From Setoptus koraiensis (taxonomy: Eukaryota; Arthropoda), in assembly GCA_048013815.1 (NCBI GenBank), contig CM106586.1, forward strand, positions 11,346,001 through 11,410,000: a stretch of 64,000 nucleotides of DNA. The letters are read 5' to 3'. Numbering within the stretch: the stretch's first letter is position 1; the number at the start of each line of letters is the position of its first letter. The position numbers and the translations under genes were made by a program. Of the stretch, positions 33,902 through 46,835 are shown piece by piece. Under the pieces are notes generated by a model, which saw only the letters and a program-made list of their open reading frames with translations, searched no databases and was not told where the DNA came from.

Positions 33902-36900
33902 AACAGCAAGCTACGATTGACTATAGCGCTAATCGCGGCGCTTCGATGCTCATATTAACTGATTGTTGTTGATTATGATGATGCTAACTAGATCATTTGT
34001 GTTGATGTAATGAGGGCACCGTTGTCTGTTGATTCATAGCAGCACACATTATGTACAAAGGTGCGTTTGACACCTTTATAATCTTGCTAACAACATAATT
34101 GACATGATTATATTATTTTAATTTCGACATACACACTTGATTATGCACAATTTAACTGACGAGATTATATTTTGCTTGTCGCTTGCATGGCTTGAACTGG
34201 AGATTTTTATCATTCTTTGCGTTTGATTCTTGTTAACTGTTTGTCGTGTCGTGATTTGATGATCGTCATTGTGCGTTGATGATCATTTCATCCAGTAGCA
34301 ACAACAACAACGCCAACGGCAACAGCAGTAATAATATAATCAAACAAAAAAGAGGATCGAAACGAAACTGAGAAACTAAGCGAAAACATTCAAATGTACA
34401 ATTGCATAATGCAACGAAAACATCGGAGAAACACATAGATAAATACAACTAGCTCATGTACACGTTTCTCTCTATGTCTTGTTGTGTTTGCTTCATCGAA
34501 GTTCAAACCAATTATTTGCCATTTTCTTCTTGCGGTTGCCCCCTCATTCGTTGCCTCTCCTTCTTCTCCTTCTCATGCTAATCATTTGCGGCGTTACATA
34601 GCGCCGACTCGCGACGTTACATAGCGACGATTCCGGCCTGAGATTAACAGCTTGTTTGATGCGTGAACACTTCCATCTTATCCGCCTTTATCCTCTGTCC
34701 TGCCATGTAGCAACGGCGATGATAGCGACGCAACACATGAGATTATTACTACTACTATTATTATTATTATATTTTTCGTTAGATCTAATAATAGTACAAA
34801 TGCTCATATGTCTGTTTGTCTGGCTGTCATTTCAGTCAGTCAGCCAGCCAGTCATGATTAGGTATATATGTCTATCTATCTTTTAATTTGTGTGTGTTCT
34901 AATTTATTTATACATGTAAGTGTGTGTTCTGTGAGAATGTTTGAAAATCATTACTATTATTACTATTGCTGCTGCCGCTAGCGCCGTTGCTTGTTGCACT
35001 TAGTTGGTCGGCTTCTGAATTGATGTTGATTGCTCATGGCACAAATCAAGATACGGATAATAATATGAAGGTTAGGACTTTTTGAAACTTTTAACTCCTC
35101 TTTCTCGCTCGCTTTCTATCCCTCGATTGCTTGCTCGTTTGTTTGTCGAGCGACAAGCCAATGGTAACCTCTGCAACGTTTCCATTATGTGTGCAAATCT
35201 GTCTTGCACTCTTCTTTGTTTCTCTCTTTGTTTTGCTCGTTACTCGTTTGGCTCAGATTGAGGACTTTTCCGATCATTACTATTGTGCGCTACCACTATA
35301 AGCTATAAGCCATAAGTCACAAGCCAAAAGCTATAACTAAATTTTGTCGTCTTGACAGCTCGTCGCATTTAACAATCTACTTTGCCATCCGTAACGTACG
35401 CTATATCGCCCAATTCACTAGTTTGGAAAATCTCACATTAATTCTTTAAGTGTTGTGTAACTATCTATGACAATGAGTTACATATGCCTATCAAGTGAAC
35501 CTTGTGATAAGCATGCTATAGGCTGCTTGTGCGCTAAATGTATTTGCCTTATTTCACTCAATTTCGGAGCACCCGCAATGATGTCTATGTCGTCATTGTT
35601 TTTATTGTTTCACACCAGGTCGCAATATACTAACAAAGACTTGACTGGCAACTTAAAATGAACACGTCGAACCTAGAATGTGGAACGTCTGATGTCAACT
35701 GTCAATCGTCATTCATCAATTTCTGCGAAATGATTGACATATAAAGAGGAAATATCCACCAAAGCACAAACAAACTTTTACTTTGCATAGAAATTTTGTT
35801 CTCTAGCGACAACAAAAAGCACGATAAACTCTGACACAGTGTTGCTCTATCAATTGATTCTTGCCTCAAGATTCTTTGACATTGTTTTCGGTTCATTGAC
35901 TGACTGGCATAACTGTCAACTATTTATTCGGTCTTAACGGCTATGCAAACTGCCGTCTTTGTCCTAGAAAAGCGCGACGGAAATTGATTGAGACATCAAT
36001 CATTTAATCAGAATGGATTGACTTAGTAGATTGACACAAAAGAAAATATTTCTATCGTTTCTTTTGTGCAGAAAATGGACGCCATTTCGTAACCACAGCG
36101 AATAATTTTTCTCGGTCTACGATCTTGATTGACTTGACATACGAGATTCTATACTCGATCGATTCAGCATCTGAATACATTTTCCATCAATTGAAGACTA
36201 TGCAAAGCGATACAATGTGCACACAATACCCGAAGAAGGACCGAATGAAAGAGTTTTTCAGAGAAAAACGGGGAGAAATTTTATTTTTTCAGCCGCACTA
36301 ATTTCTCATAAATAGCATCAAGATCAACAGTATTTTTCGAAAATTAATGCGTAAACTTCAGCCCTCTGTGCAGAAAATTTATCTCATGGAGATTGAGGTA
36401 CGAATAACCGCAGTTTGAAAAATCTTTTCTCGACGATCTGCATTTCATGAAAATTCGCCCGCCTGACTGCATCGATGGATGGTATATTTTTTAGTCTCTA
36501 GATAACTGGGTGATGACTATTGCAAAATCTAAGAGTCAAAAACACTCGAACAGTAGATTTTCTAGCTTGTACAATTTGTACAAACACACCTATTTATATG
36601 AATACGTTCGTGAAAGGGTAGTTAGCAGTGGCAATGTGAGCGTTACAAATTTTGTTTAGTGAGCGCCATCTATTTTATATTTGTATTTATTTATATATTA
36701 TATTATATCAAATTGTGATCTAAATCGGAGGCGAATGGCCAATCGGAGTTCTGGATCAATATCTAGCATTGCTTCAAGTACTAATAGTCCGAACGACATG
36801 AAGCCGTCTCATTCTCATAGCGTTCTTTAGAAAAAGTTTGACCAAGAGATTCGGAGGTGGGAAGGTTTGAAAAAGTGGTTCGACTTGGGTTATCACCGCA

Positions 36901-38938
36901 ACACATGCTCTTTCCGGGCTCTCTAATTTGGGTAAAGTTGAAATTCAGGTCGAGATCAAATGACATCTGCATACTTTTTTCGTGTAGCTAGCGGCCGTTT
37001 GGGATTGCGTTGGCATGGGTCCACTTGGAAGCAAACCTTTGACATTTTTCCATGGATTGGCTTGTAGCGGTGTGCTGGAGGTCAGTATTAGAGTTGTTTA
37101 TCATCAGTTTCTCCTAAGTGCTTGAATACATTAGACATCTCCGGAATATTGATGAAGTGTAGAAGCATCATTGAGTGAGGTAAAATTGACATTATTGGTA
37201 ACTAACTGGCGTTGCTGCGCCACATTGCATTCTGTGTCAGCCGTTATCAATTGGACATAATACATTAAAACACACATCATTGCGTAGATCTAGTGAAGTT
37301 ATAATAAAGGAATGAAGTGAAAGGAGAAACAATAAAGAGATTGCGAATAGATAGAGTGATGAATATACCAGCGTATATACGTAGGCAGCGTAATAGATGG
37401 AGCTACCGTTGCTCAAATATTACGTTACGTTAGTTATATAGTATAGTACGAACCATAGAACTCCAGAGAAACATATCCGTTAATATTGTGCACACGGAGG
37501 GGAAGTCCAGGGCCTGAAGTATTGTAGCGACAAAATACAAAGATTAGCCTAGATTTTAGATTCTCGTACTGTAACTGAAATTCTGGATAAAGTTCAGGAA
37601 ATAGTTCAGTTTGTTTCGTACGCAAGAGTAAATGTTTTTCGATTAAAACTACGTTACTAAATTCATTTGATTTCAATCATGGTTCAACTCTAGTGGCTTT
37701 AATCAAAGAATTCCCCCTCTAGTTTGTACGTTGTTGTTTGTTTCTCATTTTTTTTTGGTTTGCATTCAATTTACCCTATCAAAAATAGCAGACGGATTAA
37801 CTACAACAAATAATACATCAACCAGAACTGCTATGGACACCGCAATCATCCACGGGAGCATCATTTTCTTTCTTTCCTGTTTTGATAGTGGATTTGTCGA
37901 AAAGTGTGGTTGTCAAGTTATTAGTTGGCGGTGGTAACAGTAATATAATTTAGTTACATTGCTATATATGGCACAGACAATGTCCAACTTCCTAACTGAG
38001 CTCGACCCAACTTAAACTTACCAATCTCAATGCAACCACCAATAATAAAGAGCATATCAGGCAAATCGTCGAACATACAAGGCTAAGAATAGCGTATAAT
38101 ATCATTACAGCTAAAATAGCGGAAGAAAAAACGGAAAAGGTTTGTGCCGCAAAAGGGTATACTTATTTGAATTTTAAATCTAAAGCAACCTTTTAATCAG
38201 AAATATTCTAGGTCAAAATGTCTTACCAGAGATTTCCTCACTAACTTTCGCTTGGCTTAACATGAAAATATTAATCATACAATTTGTTGCATAGTAGATC
38301 TGGCCAGAGAAGGTTTTTCATTTGAATTTCAGTTGAGTTTTGGCGGTTTTTCAATGACGATGAGGGTAGACCATGAATGAATAGTTTGAATAAAAGAGCA
38401 AGGAGGAATATAAAGTGTTTTGTTAGTATGTCTGCGTTTCGGATTAAGCAATTGATAGTTGCGACAGCTTAGAATGTCTGATCTGTCAGTGTGAGTATGC
38501 CAGAAAAATGCTAAACGCCAGACGCGATACGGTTTCCCTATTATTTATGTCGATTAATTCAGTTCACAAAGTAACGAACGAGCAGACAGGTAAGCAGTCA
38601 TACAAGAAGACGGAATGAAAAGATACACGAATGCGTCACGAGATAATATGGTTCGTATTATGTGTGAGCATAGATTATTTCATAGGAAAATTTAGTAAAT
38701 TGTCACGCTCTATATGTCCGCTATAGTGCTGCGAGCTGAATCATTGGCCAATCAAAAAACCAAGAAATTCCGCTGTCTCGGCTTGGATGGGTCGATTGAT
38801 TCAATGTAACTGTAGTGCACCTCGTGAACTTCCTGTTAAGAGTGCCTCCTTTACAGTGATCATATTGGTAGGATGGCGTTTATATCATTCGCGGGTACAT
38901 GTCACACCATATCGATGGGGACCGTGAGAGTATGCTCA
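33902..38938. other. Gene-poor stretch upstream of innexin
   Basis: No supported gene. It contains short ATT/ACT microsatellites (34743-34772), and frames under 80 codons without domains. A weak coding-like patch lies at 36730-36975 on both strands. Confidence 0.5.
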
Positions 38939-38982
38939 AGAGTGGACGATATTTCGTGCCTTCGCGAAATGTCGCCCACTCT
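38939..38982. other. 18-bp imperfect hairpin
   Basis: 38939-38956 (AGAGTGGACGATATTTCG) pairs with 38965-38982 with two mismatches around an 8-base loop. It may be a small foldback element or a hairpin RNA; nothing else identifies it. Confidence 0.6.
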
Positions 38983-39125
38983 GATCGAATATAGAAAAGG
39001 TTAGATTATGTTGAACGTGACATAGTGTGACACTTTTCAAAACGAAATCACACCAATGTGCTGGAAAAAACACTTTTTTCCTGTGTAATTATTGTATCAA
39101 CTCGATACTACCAAGGTTCTGCCCA

Positions 39126-39307
39126 TTTTTGCCAGTGGCAAAAAGCGGCCAAAAGTAAAAAATGGCAGAAAATAAAAAATGGTAGAAATTGTGTTAATAA
39201 TGTAAAAAAAGTGACTAAATTATCTAACATACAGATGTCCAGGCAATTTTCTTCACATTATTGACACAATTTTTGCCATTTTTTACTTTATGCCACTCTG
39301 GCAAAAA
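39126..39307. mobile_element. MITE-like foldback element
   Basis: Long imperfect inverted repeat. The left arm (TTTTTGCCAGTGGCA, then AAAGTAAAAAATGGCA and ATTGTGTTAATAATGT) is mirrored by the right arm ending TGCCACTCTGGCAAAAA. There is no coding capacity. The sequence GTGCTGGAAAAAAC at 39058, 68 bases to the left, is the same as the end of the element at 40154, so the two may be related non-autonomous copies. Confidence 0.6.
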
Positions 39308-40153
39308 AAAAAAAAATGACAAGACTGGCTAATAGCCAGTGGCTATTTTCGCCGGAAACTTATTAGTATTCGTGCACCTAAGAAGTCTTAGGTGCAAACA
39401 TAGTTGCTCAACGTTTATTAATGAATTTATCTCTTTGACCGCAGAGTTTGACTTTGCGAACATGGTCTATTACTACCTAACACTCTTATAAGCTAAACGA
39501 AGCTCTTGATTCGCCAGCTCGGTGGAAATCGACTTTACGGTGACGCAGTGTGCTAATGGCTATATCATTACTTGTCTGCGAATCCCTAACTAGACTGGTC
39601 ATTCGATCACAATTATCATCGATCCGAAGTATAGTTCACTTGTTCACTGATTGATCTGAATTCTGAGCTAATATGTGCTAATCTATGCTACTTCTTTGAA
39701 CTAGTGCCAGACAAGACGTCATCGAAACTGCTTTTATGTAGGTGAGTCGTGCATGTAAATTACGACAAACGAGTTACATCAGAGGCAATAGAGCATGAAT
39801 ACAGCCCTTGAGACGGACACGTGTCTGTGTGTCTGGCCAATAGAGAGCCTCTCATCTCGCCCCCTCTCTGAATAATGTCAGTCTGGACTAATCTCAAACC
39901 GCTGAATAATCCTCTTCGTTAGTGCTACATCAAGCACTCTTGCAACAACGTCAATGAACAAACATATATATATATAATCTTTGGGTAGCAATCATGCAAA
40001 AAAGAATTGAACCCATCAAAGGTCTACCCGGGTCGCAAAGGAGACACCTCGGAGTACGCTGGATAGCGGTGCATGTCCCGCGAATCGGGCCGTTCCGGGG
40101 CTTTTGCGCAGCTACCGTGATTCTTCGGCGTGGAACACCGCGAAGCACCTAAT

Positions 40154-40309
40154 GTGCTGGAAAAAACTCAAACTTTTTGCCTCTTTTTGCCACTTTAATC
40201 CATAATTTCTTACACTTTTTTACACTTTTTGCCAAAATGACAAAATGACAAAAAGTGTAAAAAACTTTATCACATTTTTTACAGTGATAAAAAACATTAT
40301 TTCCAGCAC
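40154..40309. mobile_element. Short MITE-like element with GTGCTGGAAA inverted ends
   Basis: It begins GTGCTGGAAAAAA and ends TTATTTCCAGCAC, which are inverted copies with ten exact bases at the termini. Internally ACACTTTTTG is mirrored by CAAAAAGTGT. It is 156 bases long, with no coding capacity. The flanking sequence before it (AATGTGCTGG) recurs at 39055. Confidence 0.6.
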
Positions 40310-43300
40310 GCTAGAAGCACCGCAGAAGCCGGATGGACACTTCAGATTATTTTCAATCGATAGGATGATTTGAATCTAATAAATTTTGAATACATTCACT
40401 CAATCAAAGGCATCCATTCTGCTTGCGAGGCCTATCGCCAGTTCCGAGATTTTTCTTTGCTGAAGGAGCGCATCGCGCGAACGAAAACCTATAAGAAAAT
40501 TTCTCGGAACACGCACCGGGAAACAAGCTCACTTTTGTCACTTTCACTGGGCACGTGCAAGTTTGAATGAATGGACACTAAGCTGCACAGGCCAGATCAC
40601 TCGTTACGATTTCAAATGTATGATACATTTGAAATCGTAACGAATGACGACAAAAAGGGATCGTGTCGCAGTTTTGGGAGCATCAAATGGATTGAGTTTC
40701 AAATTTTTGCATTCATTACTTACTACTGAGTATATTGTGGCTATGTAAGAAGCCCTCTTGGAATCATATAAACAACAGCAGAAAGATTCCTCTATGGACA
40801 TCTCCTGTTTACATTCAACAATAGTTTGACTATAACTCGCTTCCGTTATTGTTTGTTTGTTGTGTGATGATTGAATATGTTTCAACTGTTGTAATTTGAT
40901 ATTTCTCGAGAACACTCCTGTCTCCAATTGTCTGTTGCGACTGACCGTTGACAATGCAAAGTTGAAAAATAAAATGCTTGCAGCGAACGATACTTGTAAT
41001 CTAGCTGATGATTGTTAATGGATACTACTATTTTTACCACAAAACTGATATTGTTGATGACCAGGTAGGCCGGTCATATTAGCCATTGATATGTGCGTGC
41101 TGAACTTAATTAAGTACAAACATTGTTAGAAATATAGCTGTCAACAAACAGTAGTGATGCGTAGTATAAAGCCGATATCCGTTGTACGTGATAACGGTCA
41201 TCCTATAGTACTGATGATGAACGAAATTATCTGACTCGTGTAGCGATCGTGACCATTATTATTGTTGTTGTGGTCGGCGCTACTGTCGTTGCAATGGTCG
41301 CTGTTGGTCAGCGCAGTAGTGATGAAACAGCAAACTGAAAACAACCAAATGTCACTAAATGTCACTATGGTTTTATCTGGGTATATTTGTATTACGTCGA
41401 TTGTGTGCTGCTTTTTTTTTCAACAAAAAACAGCTTCGTCCACTCTTCGCATCGTGCATATTCTGGTGCCTATTTCGTGCGGCTTTCAGACAGTTGTATC
41501 AACTAATTAAAGTTTTTTTTCTATTAATAGCTGCACCATTAAGCTCATTTGTGTAATATAATACCAACTGGTCTCCTGTCGAACATAACCTGTGTGTGTT
41601 GGAAAATTTTCACTTCTTTCTCACTGTCTTTGCGAAATGGCCTCCAACTTTTTGGCTGTTTGCTCATCTCTTTAATAAATTTTTGTTGCTATTGCGATAG
41701 TAGTTTGTTGTTGCTGCAAGGACGACAACATGAAATATGTTTGCGTGCTCGAAAGCAAACAGATACTGATAGGCCGGTTCGTGCCGACGACAAAGTCCGA
41801 CTTTTTTTATCTTCTCTTTCGTGTTGTTTGCAATGTTGACATTCACAATGAGGATTGAGAAATGAGGACCAACCTCAACTCAAATGATGGCCGTTTCGCC
41901 ACTGATTCGTCCCATGATCGCGATAAAATGTGTCTCTCGATGATACCTGTCACAGGTACTGACGCACTCCGACGCTTGAGCAGCCTCATTGAGAAGGGGC
42001 GATCTTCTCGGCTCAGTCTCAGTTTCCCTCTCTCTCTCTCTCTCTTTCTCTGTCATACGCACACACACACACACACACACACTCACACACATACATTCAC
42101 TGTTTCGGTCTCGTTTTGCCCAATGTATAACAGCGATTGCCTCACTAATTTCGCGTTCAAATTCATTCACAAATGCCATTTTGAGGCCTCCGCTAATAAC
42201 TGAGATCTTCTTTTTGTCGCTACAACGCCCATTTAACAGATTAAGTCGCAACCAGGGCAGCACGGGGCTTTATTTCAGCATTTGCACACCTATCTCATCG
42301 GCGGTCGTGTCGAAAAAGTGTTTAGTCAGAGACATTTGCATGCTCGGGTTTGTTAATCATGTGTGCAACTGGGCGATTCATTGAGGTCCGACGAGGGAGT
42401 CATTAGTGGCACCCATTACAATCTCTAATGGACGATCTCGGTCTAGACGGGCGAATCAGCGGTGAACTATTTTAAGCTAATGCCCAAGCTGTTTAAGTAG
42501 CTGACGTGTTGGGGGTGTGCGGACTTGGCGCCGGTGCCCCACTGGACATGTTTCATTTTTGCAAATTCTAACTCTGGCCTTTCCGATCCCACCTAGATAT
42601 ACGACCGAATTCGACTGCAAAATAAAATCTTCATTGATACATTCAAAAGTAATTGTAATCAGCTAGTCAGAGAATTATCAGAGATTTCATGGAATTTCAT
42701 TTGTTTTCACCCTTGACAGTTGCGCATAGGCGCCGCTCGGGCTGATGCCCGAATTGTTATTCAAGAATATTAATCTAGCGCCCGGTTGATTATGCTCGCC
42801 CACCGACTGAATTGAAAACACGGTATAATGCACTAGATGAAAAAAGTGTGTGTCTGCCGGTTAGATACAATTCCGCCTGCGAATTCTCACGAGAGATCTC
42901 GCTCATTTCCATTTAATCGTCGTCCCTGATCTTTTTTCTACTTTTACATTCAATGGAAAGACGGGACAATTACAAAAAGTCCAAAAATCAGAGCACATTG
43001 TCACGTTAATTGAAATGCCGATGGGCAAGAGCCCATCTTTATGACAAAAACTTTCACTAAACTAGATACAAAAGATCGCATGGCAGCAGCAAGTCAAACT
43101 CATGGTTATTCATGGAAATAATGTGCATTGCCCCGACTGAATCACTATACCGTTGCTTTTCGGTGGTATTGTACGACCCCGGGAGTGCAACCTCAGCGCA
43201 GAATAACTTCCACATACAGGTAACTTGATTCGCCAAGAGAATCCATAACCAATCGACGATACAACCACTTCATTCAATCCGAACTTTTTTCCATTGAACG

Positions 43301-43651
43301 CAAAATTGATCGATTGTCGATAGATACGTTGAACGTCCCTCCTCGGATCCTATCTTTTCTGTTTTGAGTGATCCCACGTGCAACTCTCAATCTGAACTTG
43401 CGCCTGCCGATAATTAGCCATAATTATCAGAGTACAGTATTAAGTTATTTTTGGGACGTTCAACCGCCGAGCTTTGCCACGCGGACTTGCCTCTCTATTA
43501 GAGTGCGGTGTCTTTATTTTCCCATGGATTTTATCGTGGTTTAATTAGTGAGTTTAAACTATTGGCTTTGGTCTGTACGAAGTGATTAAATCCTTCCTCT
43601 TGTTTTTTTTTGTTGGTTTAAACCATGACAAAAATAGCATTCAAATAAAAT
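40310..43651. other. Gene-poor stretch with CT/CA microsatellites
   Basis: No supported gene. A perfect palindrome lies at 40601-40643, and CT then CA repeats lie at 42026-42094. Open frames around the repeats are shadows. Confidence 0.5.
40601..40643. other. Perfect 43-bp palindrome
   Basis: 21 bases (40601-40621, starting TCGTTACGATTTC) are exactly complementary to 40623-40643 around one central G. Allowing one mismatch, the symmetry extends several bases further each side. Confidence 0.85.
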
Positions 43652-43960
43652 CTACGAAAGGATTTTTATGCAGTCTGGTTCATACCAAATCAGAATTAAA
43701 AACTCATTTGGACTTCGCTCAATTTTCGATTTAAGATCGTTGAAATCTTTTGCAATCCAATTATTTTCATACACTCGAAGCCTCATTTGGGCCCTCAGGC
43801 ACTCAGTTGGCCTGATCTGAGGTACATTTGGTGGATAATCAATCTCCGCTGTGTAACGTGTATCATTTGATTTCGCAATCTGTTCGCTTGAACACCCGAC
43901 AAAACAAGAATGGCTGCAACCGAAGGTGCCAATAAAGTTTCGAATCAACAAAATACACAC
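43652..43960 (-). pseudogene. Mariner-like transposase C-terminal relic
   Basis: The minus-strand frame contains IDYPPNVPQIRPTECLRA, which matches the PNVPQxRPIExFW region carrying the final catalytic-domain motif of mariner/Tc1-type DDE transposases. It is followed by the usual RVYENNWIAKDFNDLKSKIE helix. Only the C-terminal third is readable, and the expected IExFW is degraded to TECLR. There is no initiating ATG and no intact upstream domain. I could not find terminal inverted repeats. It is an old, dead transposon fragment. Confidence 0.55.
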
Positions 43961-45072
43961 ATCACTCTTTGTCAGTGAAAACAGTTTCGAAAATAGACAT
44001 TCATCAAAATCTGAGAACTATATGGGAGTCAGTCCACTTTCTGATGCACCACATCTAACGTCAGACACAAACTCTAGGGGGCGTCGCGCATTGAAACGTG
44101 ATCACGCAATGGAATACATTTGGTGACAAATTCATTACATAAATGTTAATTAGTGCACTCGAGCTCTTATCCGTATTGCACAACGTTTATTTTTAACTCC
44201 GAGGGAGTGGGATCGGTATCTATGTACAGATAAGATGAGCCGCTCGCTATCTGGTCACTGGAGGCCCCAGAAAAAGCGTGTTGACTTTGTCTGGGGGCCT
44301 CAAACCTGTGAATAGTTGAAAGAATATATCAGTGCGTCAGATCGGAGTGCGCCGATGCAAGCAGTGCAAATATTTACTGCTTCGGTCAGTTAATTTGGCC
44401 TGACACTCGCGCTGGGAAAGTGTAGAAAAAAATCACATAGAAAGCTGGTTCATGGCTCAGATTCATTCAATTCACATCACAGCCTCCCACTATTGACGAA
44501 TGTTGTTCGATTAACAACATAATGTCTAAACTATGACATAAAGAAACGGATGAGCTACTTTTGGGCGTATTCCCAAAGCGGCGGACTCATTATAGCGAGC
44601 ACACATTGTTCATTAAGCACACCGGAATATCTAATTTAAATGAGTCGGATGTTGTCTGATGGCGCTGATGACATAACTGTGCACTTGTTGACTGGTTGTG
44701 TTTGCAGGCTGTTACACAGTGAGCCTGTCGTTGTGATTTCATGTTGGTGTTGTGCATTAATCGTTAACAATGGCCAATGGGTGGCTTTGTTGTTCGGGCT
44801 CTCAGCACGCCACGAATCGCATGCAAAATAATAGGTTTTGTCGTGTTGTCGCTGCTTAATTTTGGAATTTGTCTGAATTCAGTCAGACAATTCAGTCGGG
44901 CTCATGTTGTGCAACTGCAACACGGGCAAGTTGCAAGGGCAGGCAAACTTGCAAACATACTGACCGAAATAGTGTCGAAATGGTGCATACTGAATTATGA
45001 GAATTTGTCATTCAGTTCAGCATTCACTTTTGATGGTCGCTGGTGGTTTGTGGTGACGACAACAGTATCGAA
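43961..45072. other. Intergenic, 5' flank of unrecognised gene
   Basis: No supported gene. A GAGGCCCCAGA hairpin (44261-44301) has one bulge. The left part may hold the decayed upstream half of the transposon. Confidence 0.45.
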
Positions 45073-45972
45073 ATGTCCACTTCGGGCGAATGTGCGCGCG
45101 TACTCAAATCAATACCAATAGACATTCCGGATCGTTTGCCCGACGAGATATCAATAAATTTTCGTTCGCCATCCGCCGATTGTAGTGTCACCATTATACC
45201 GGGCAATGGTGGCGTTAGTGGCGTTGGCGGCAGATCGCCCACTCCACAGGCACAACAAAGCGCGGATAAATCACACAAATTGGACAGTAACGAAGATGCG
45301 AGCGACGCAATAATTCACTGTACCACCGACGACGACGACAAAGCCAACAACGATGGCCGACAATCGTCGCCGCTCGAATTCACATTGGACGACATTGAAA
45401 GCGTTATGGACGGTGATCAGCAAGCTGGTCAAGCAATCAACAATGCCGAGCTGAGTTCTCCCGGCGACACCAAACACAGTGATCCGTCTTACGACGTAGT
45501 GTCACCTTTGGGGCGCCACTTCGTCGTCGAAGAACAATGCTCCAATCAAGAACATCATCGTCGCAAGGTGTTCTCGTCCAGCAACGAGCACTCCAGTCTG
45601 ACTATTTACGAGAGCATTACTACGCAAAAACCAGCAAATCACGCCGTGATTAGCCCTTGGCTGGCGCCCATGATGTGTCAGCATACAGTTGAATGCGACC
45701 GTTGCGGTGGGCCTCCCGGGAACGACAACCGCCGGTCGTTGAAAAGCAACACGGACAGAATTTATGCAGCAACGCCATCGACGCTGTTCGCCGAAAATAC
45801 AAGCAATTTACATCCAGATCGTATGACGTCAGACGAACAGATAAATATTAATGGATCTCAGCAACACAACAACACAGATAATGCCAAGGTAATCACTGCA
45901 GTGCCAAACCAGGCAAATCGATTCGATGAGGTAAGTATTTATTGTGCTCCATATTCATTAGTTGACCAGCTG

Positions 45973-46042
<70 letters not shown>

Positions 46043-46835
46043 ATGTATATAGCGAATATTTATATATATATATACAACCCTTTAAATTAGCATATTGATA
46101 CTGCCGGCTCATGATCAAATATGTTAATCTGGTTGTTGATTAGGTCTACACTTTGTCACCGCTCGTAGCTACGACCTGTGCGCCTAAGATCAGTCCTATG
46201 TCACTACTGGGACATGAGAAATCACTCAAGCTAATTAATTAACAGTGATGGAAGGATGATCTCGCAATTACGGAAGCCGCTTTGGTGGACATGTTAGCAG
46301 CGCCAAATAGAGCAGAACAATTCCTGTGAAATGCCTCCGCTTGCATCGCCTGACAGTTCCAGTTCATTTTCGGTTCCTTCTCGGTGCATTTTCGGTTCCT
46401 TCTCGCTCCATTTTCGGCCAGATTTTCCTTGACCGATTGGCCGAGATGAACGCAAATTAATCACAACAGTGCGCTCCCGTCAGCTCTAACCACCGAATCA
46501 CTATTCAATTAGCTTAATTTTTATGTTTGCCCACTATGTCGTGACATTTGACTTTTGGCAGCACCAGAAAAGACGCAATTACCCAGGTCAGAGTCAACGG
46601 CCGAGCATACGAGATGTATGAGCCGGGCGATATTTTGTTCAATTGTGAGCTGCGTCACAAGCAAACAGAGGTGACTACTTTGTGTCGTTGCTGTTGTTGT
46701 TTTTGAAACATTTCTAGAGAGGTAACGATTTTGCCTAAGAAATCAACGAATCCAATACGAACAATGTAGCAAGCCTCTAATCTCCGCATGTTCTAGTTGC
46801 TCGGCATCTACAACATATATCATCGTGTACCATAG
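45073..46835 (+). CDS. Unrecognised four-exon protein
   Basis: Proposed exons are 45073-45930, 46255-46325, 46562-46670 and 46797-46835, giving 358 residues. Phases agree at every join (0, 2, 0). The donors are GTAAGT, GTGAAA and GTGACT. Exon 1 encodes a hydrophilic, Asp/Ser/Asn-rich region (IPIDIPDRLPDEISINF; SPLEFTLDDIESVMDGD). Exons 2-4 read as an ordered domain: LAITEAALVDMLAAPNRAEQ, then VNGRAYEMYEPGDILFNCEL, ending YNIYHRVP. I do not recognise the family. The ATG at 45073 is the first after an in-frame stop. The second exon's acceptor (GGAAG) is weak. An alternative last exon at 46144-46242 also fits phase 0 and ends the protein with about 32 other residues. CT and AT microsatellites lie in intron 1. 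Confidence 0.55.
45972..46041. repeat. CT then AT microsatellite
   Basis: (CT)n to about 45998 passes directly into (AT)n to about 46041, inside intron 1 of the unrecognised gene. It produces a false read-through of exon 1. Confidence 0.9.

Noticed and set aside
36730..36975. Coding-like patch on both strands (MANRSSGSISS plus; FDLDLNFNF minus)
   Set aside because: Each strand reads plausibly for only about 30-60 codons and no family is recognised, so it is not distinguishable from chance.
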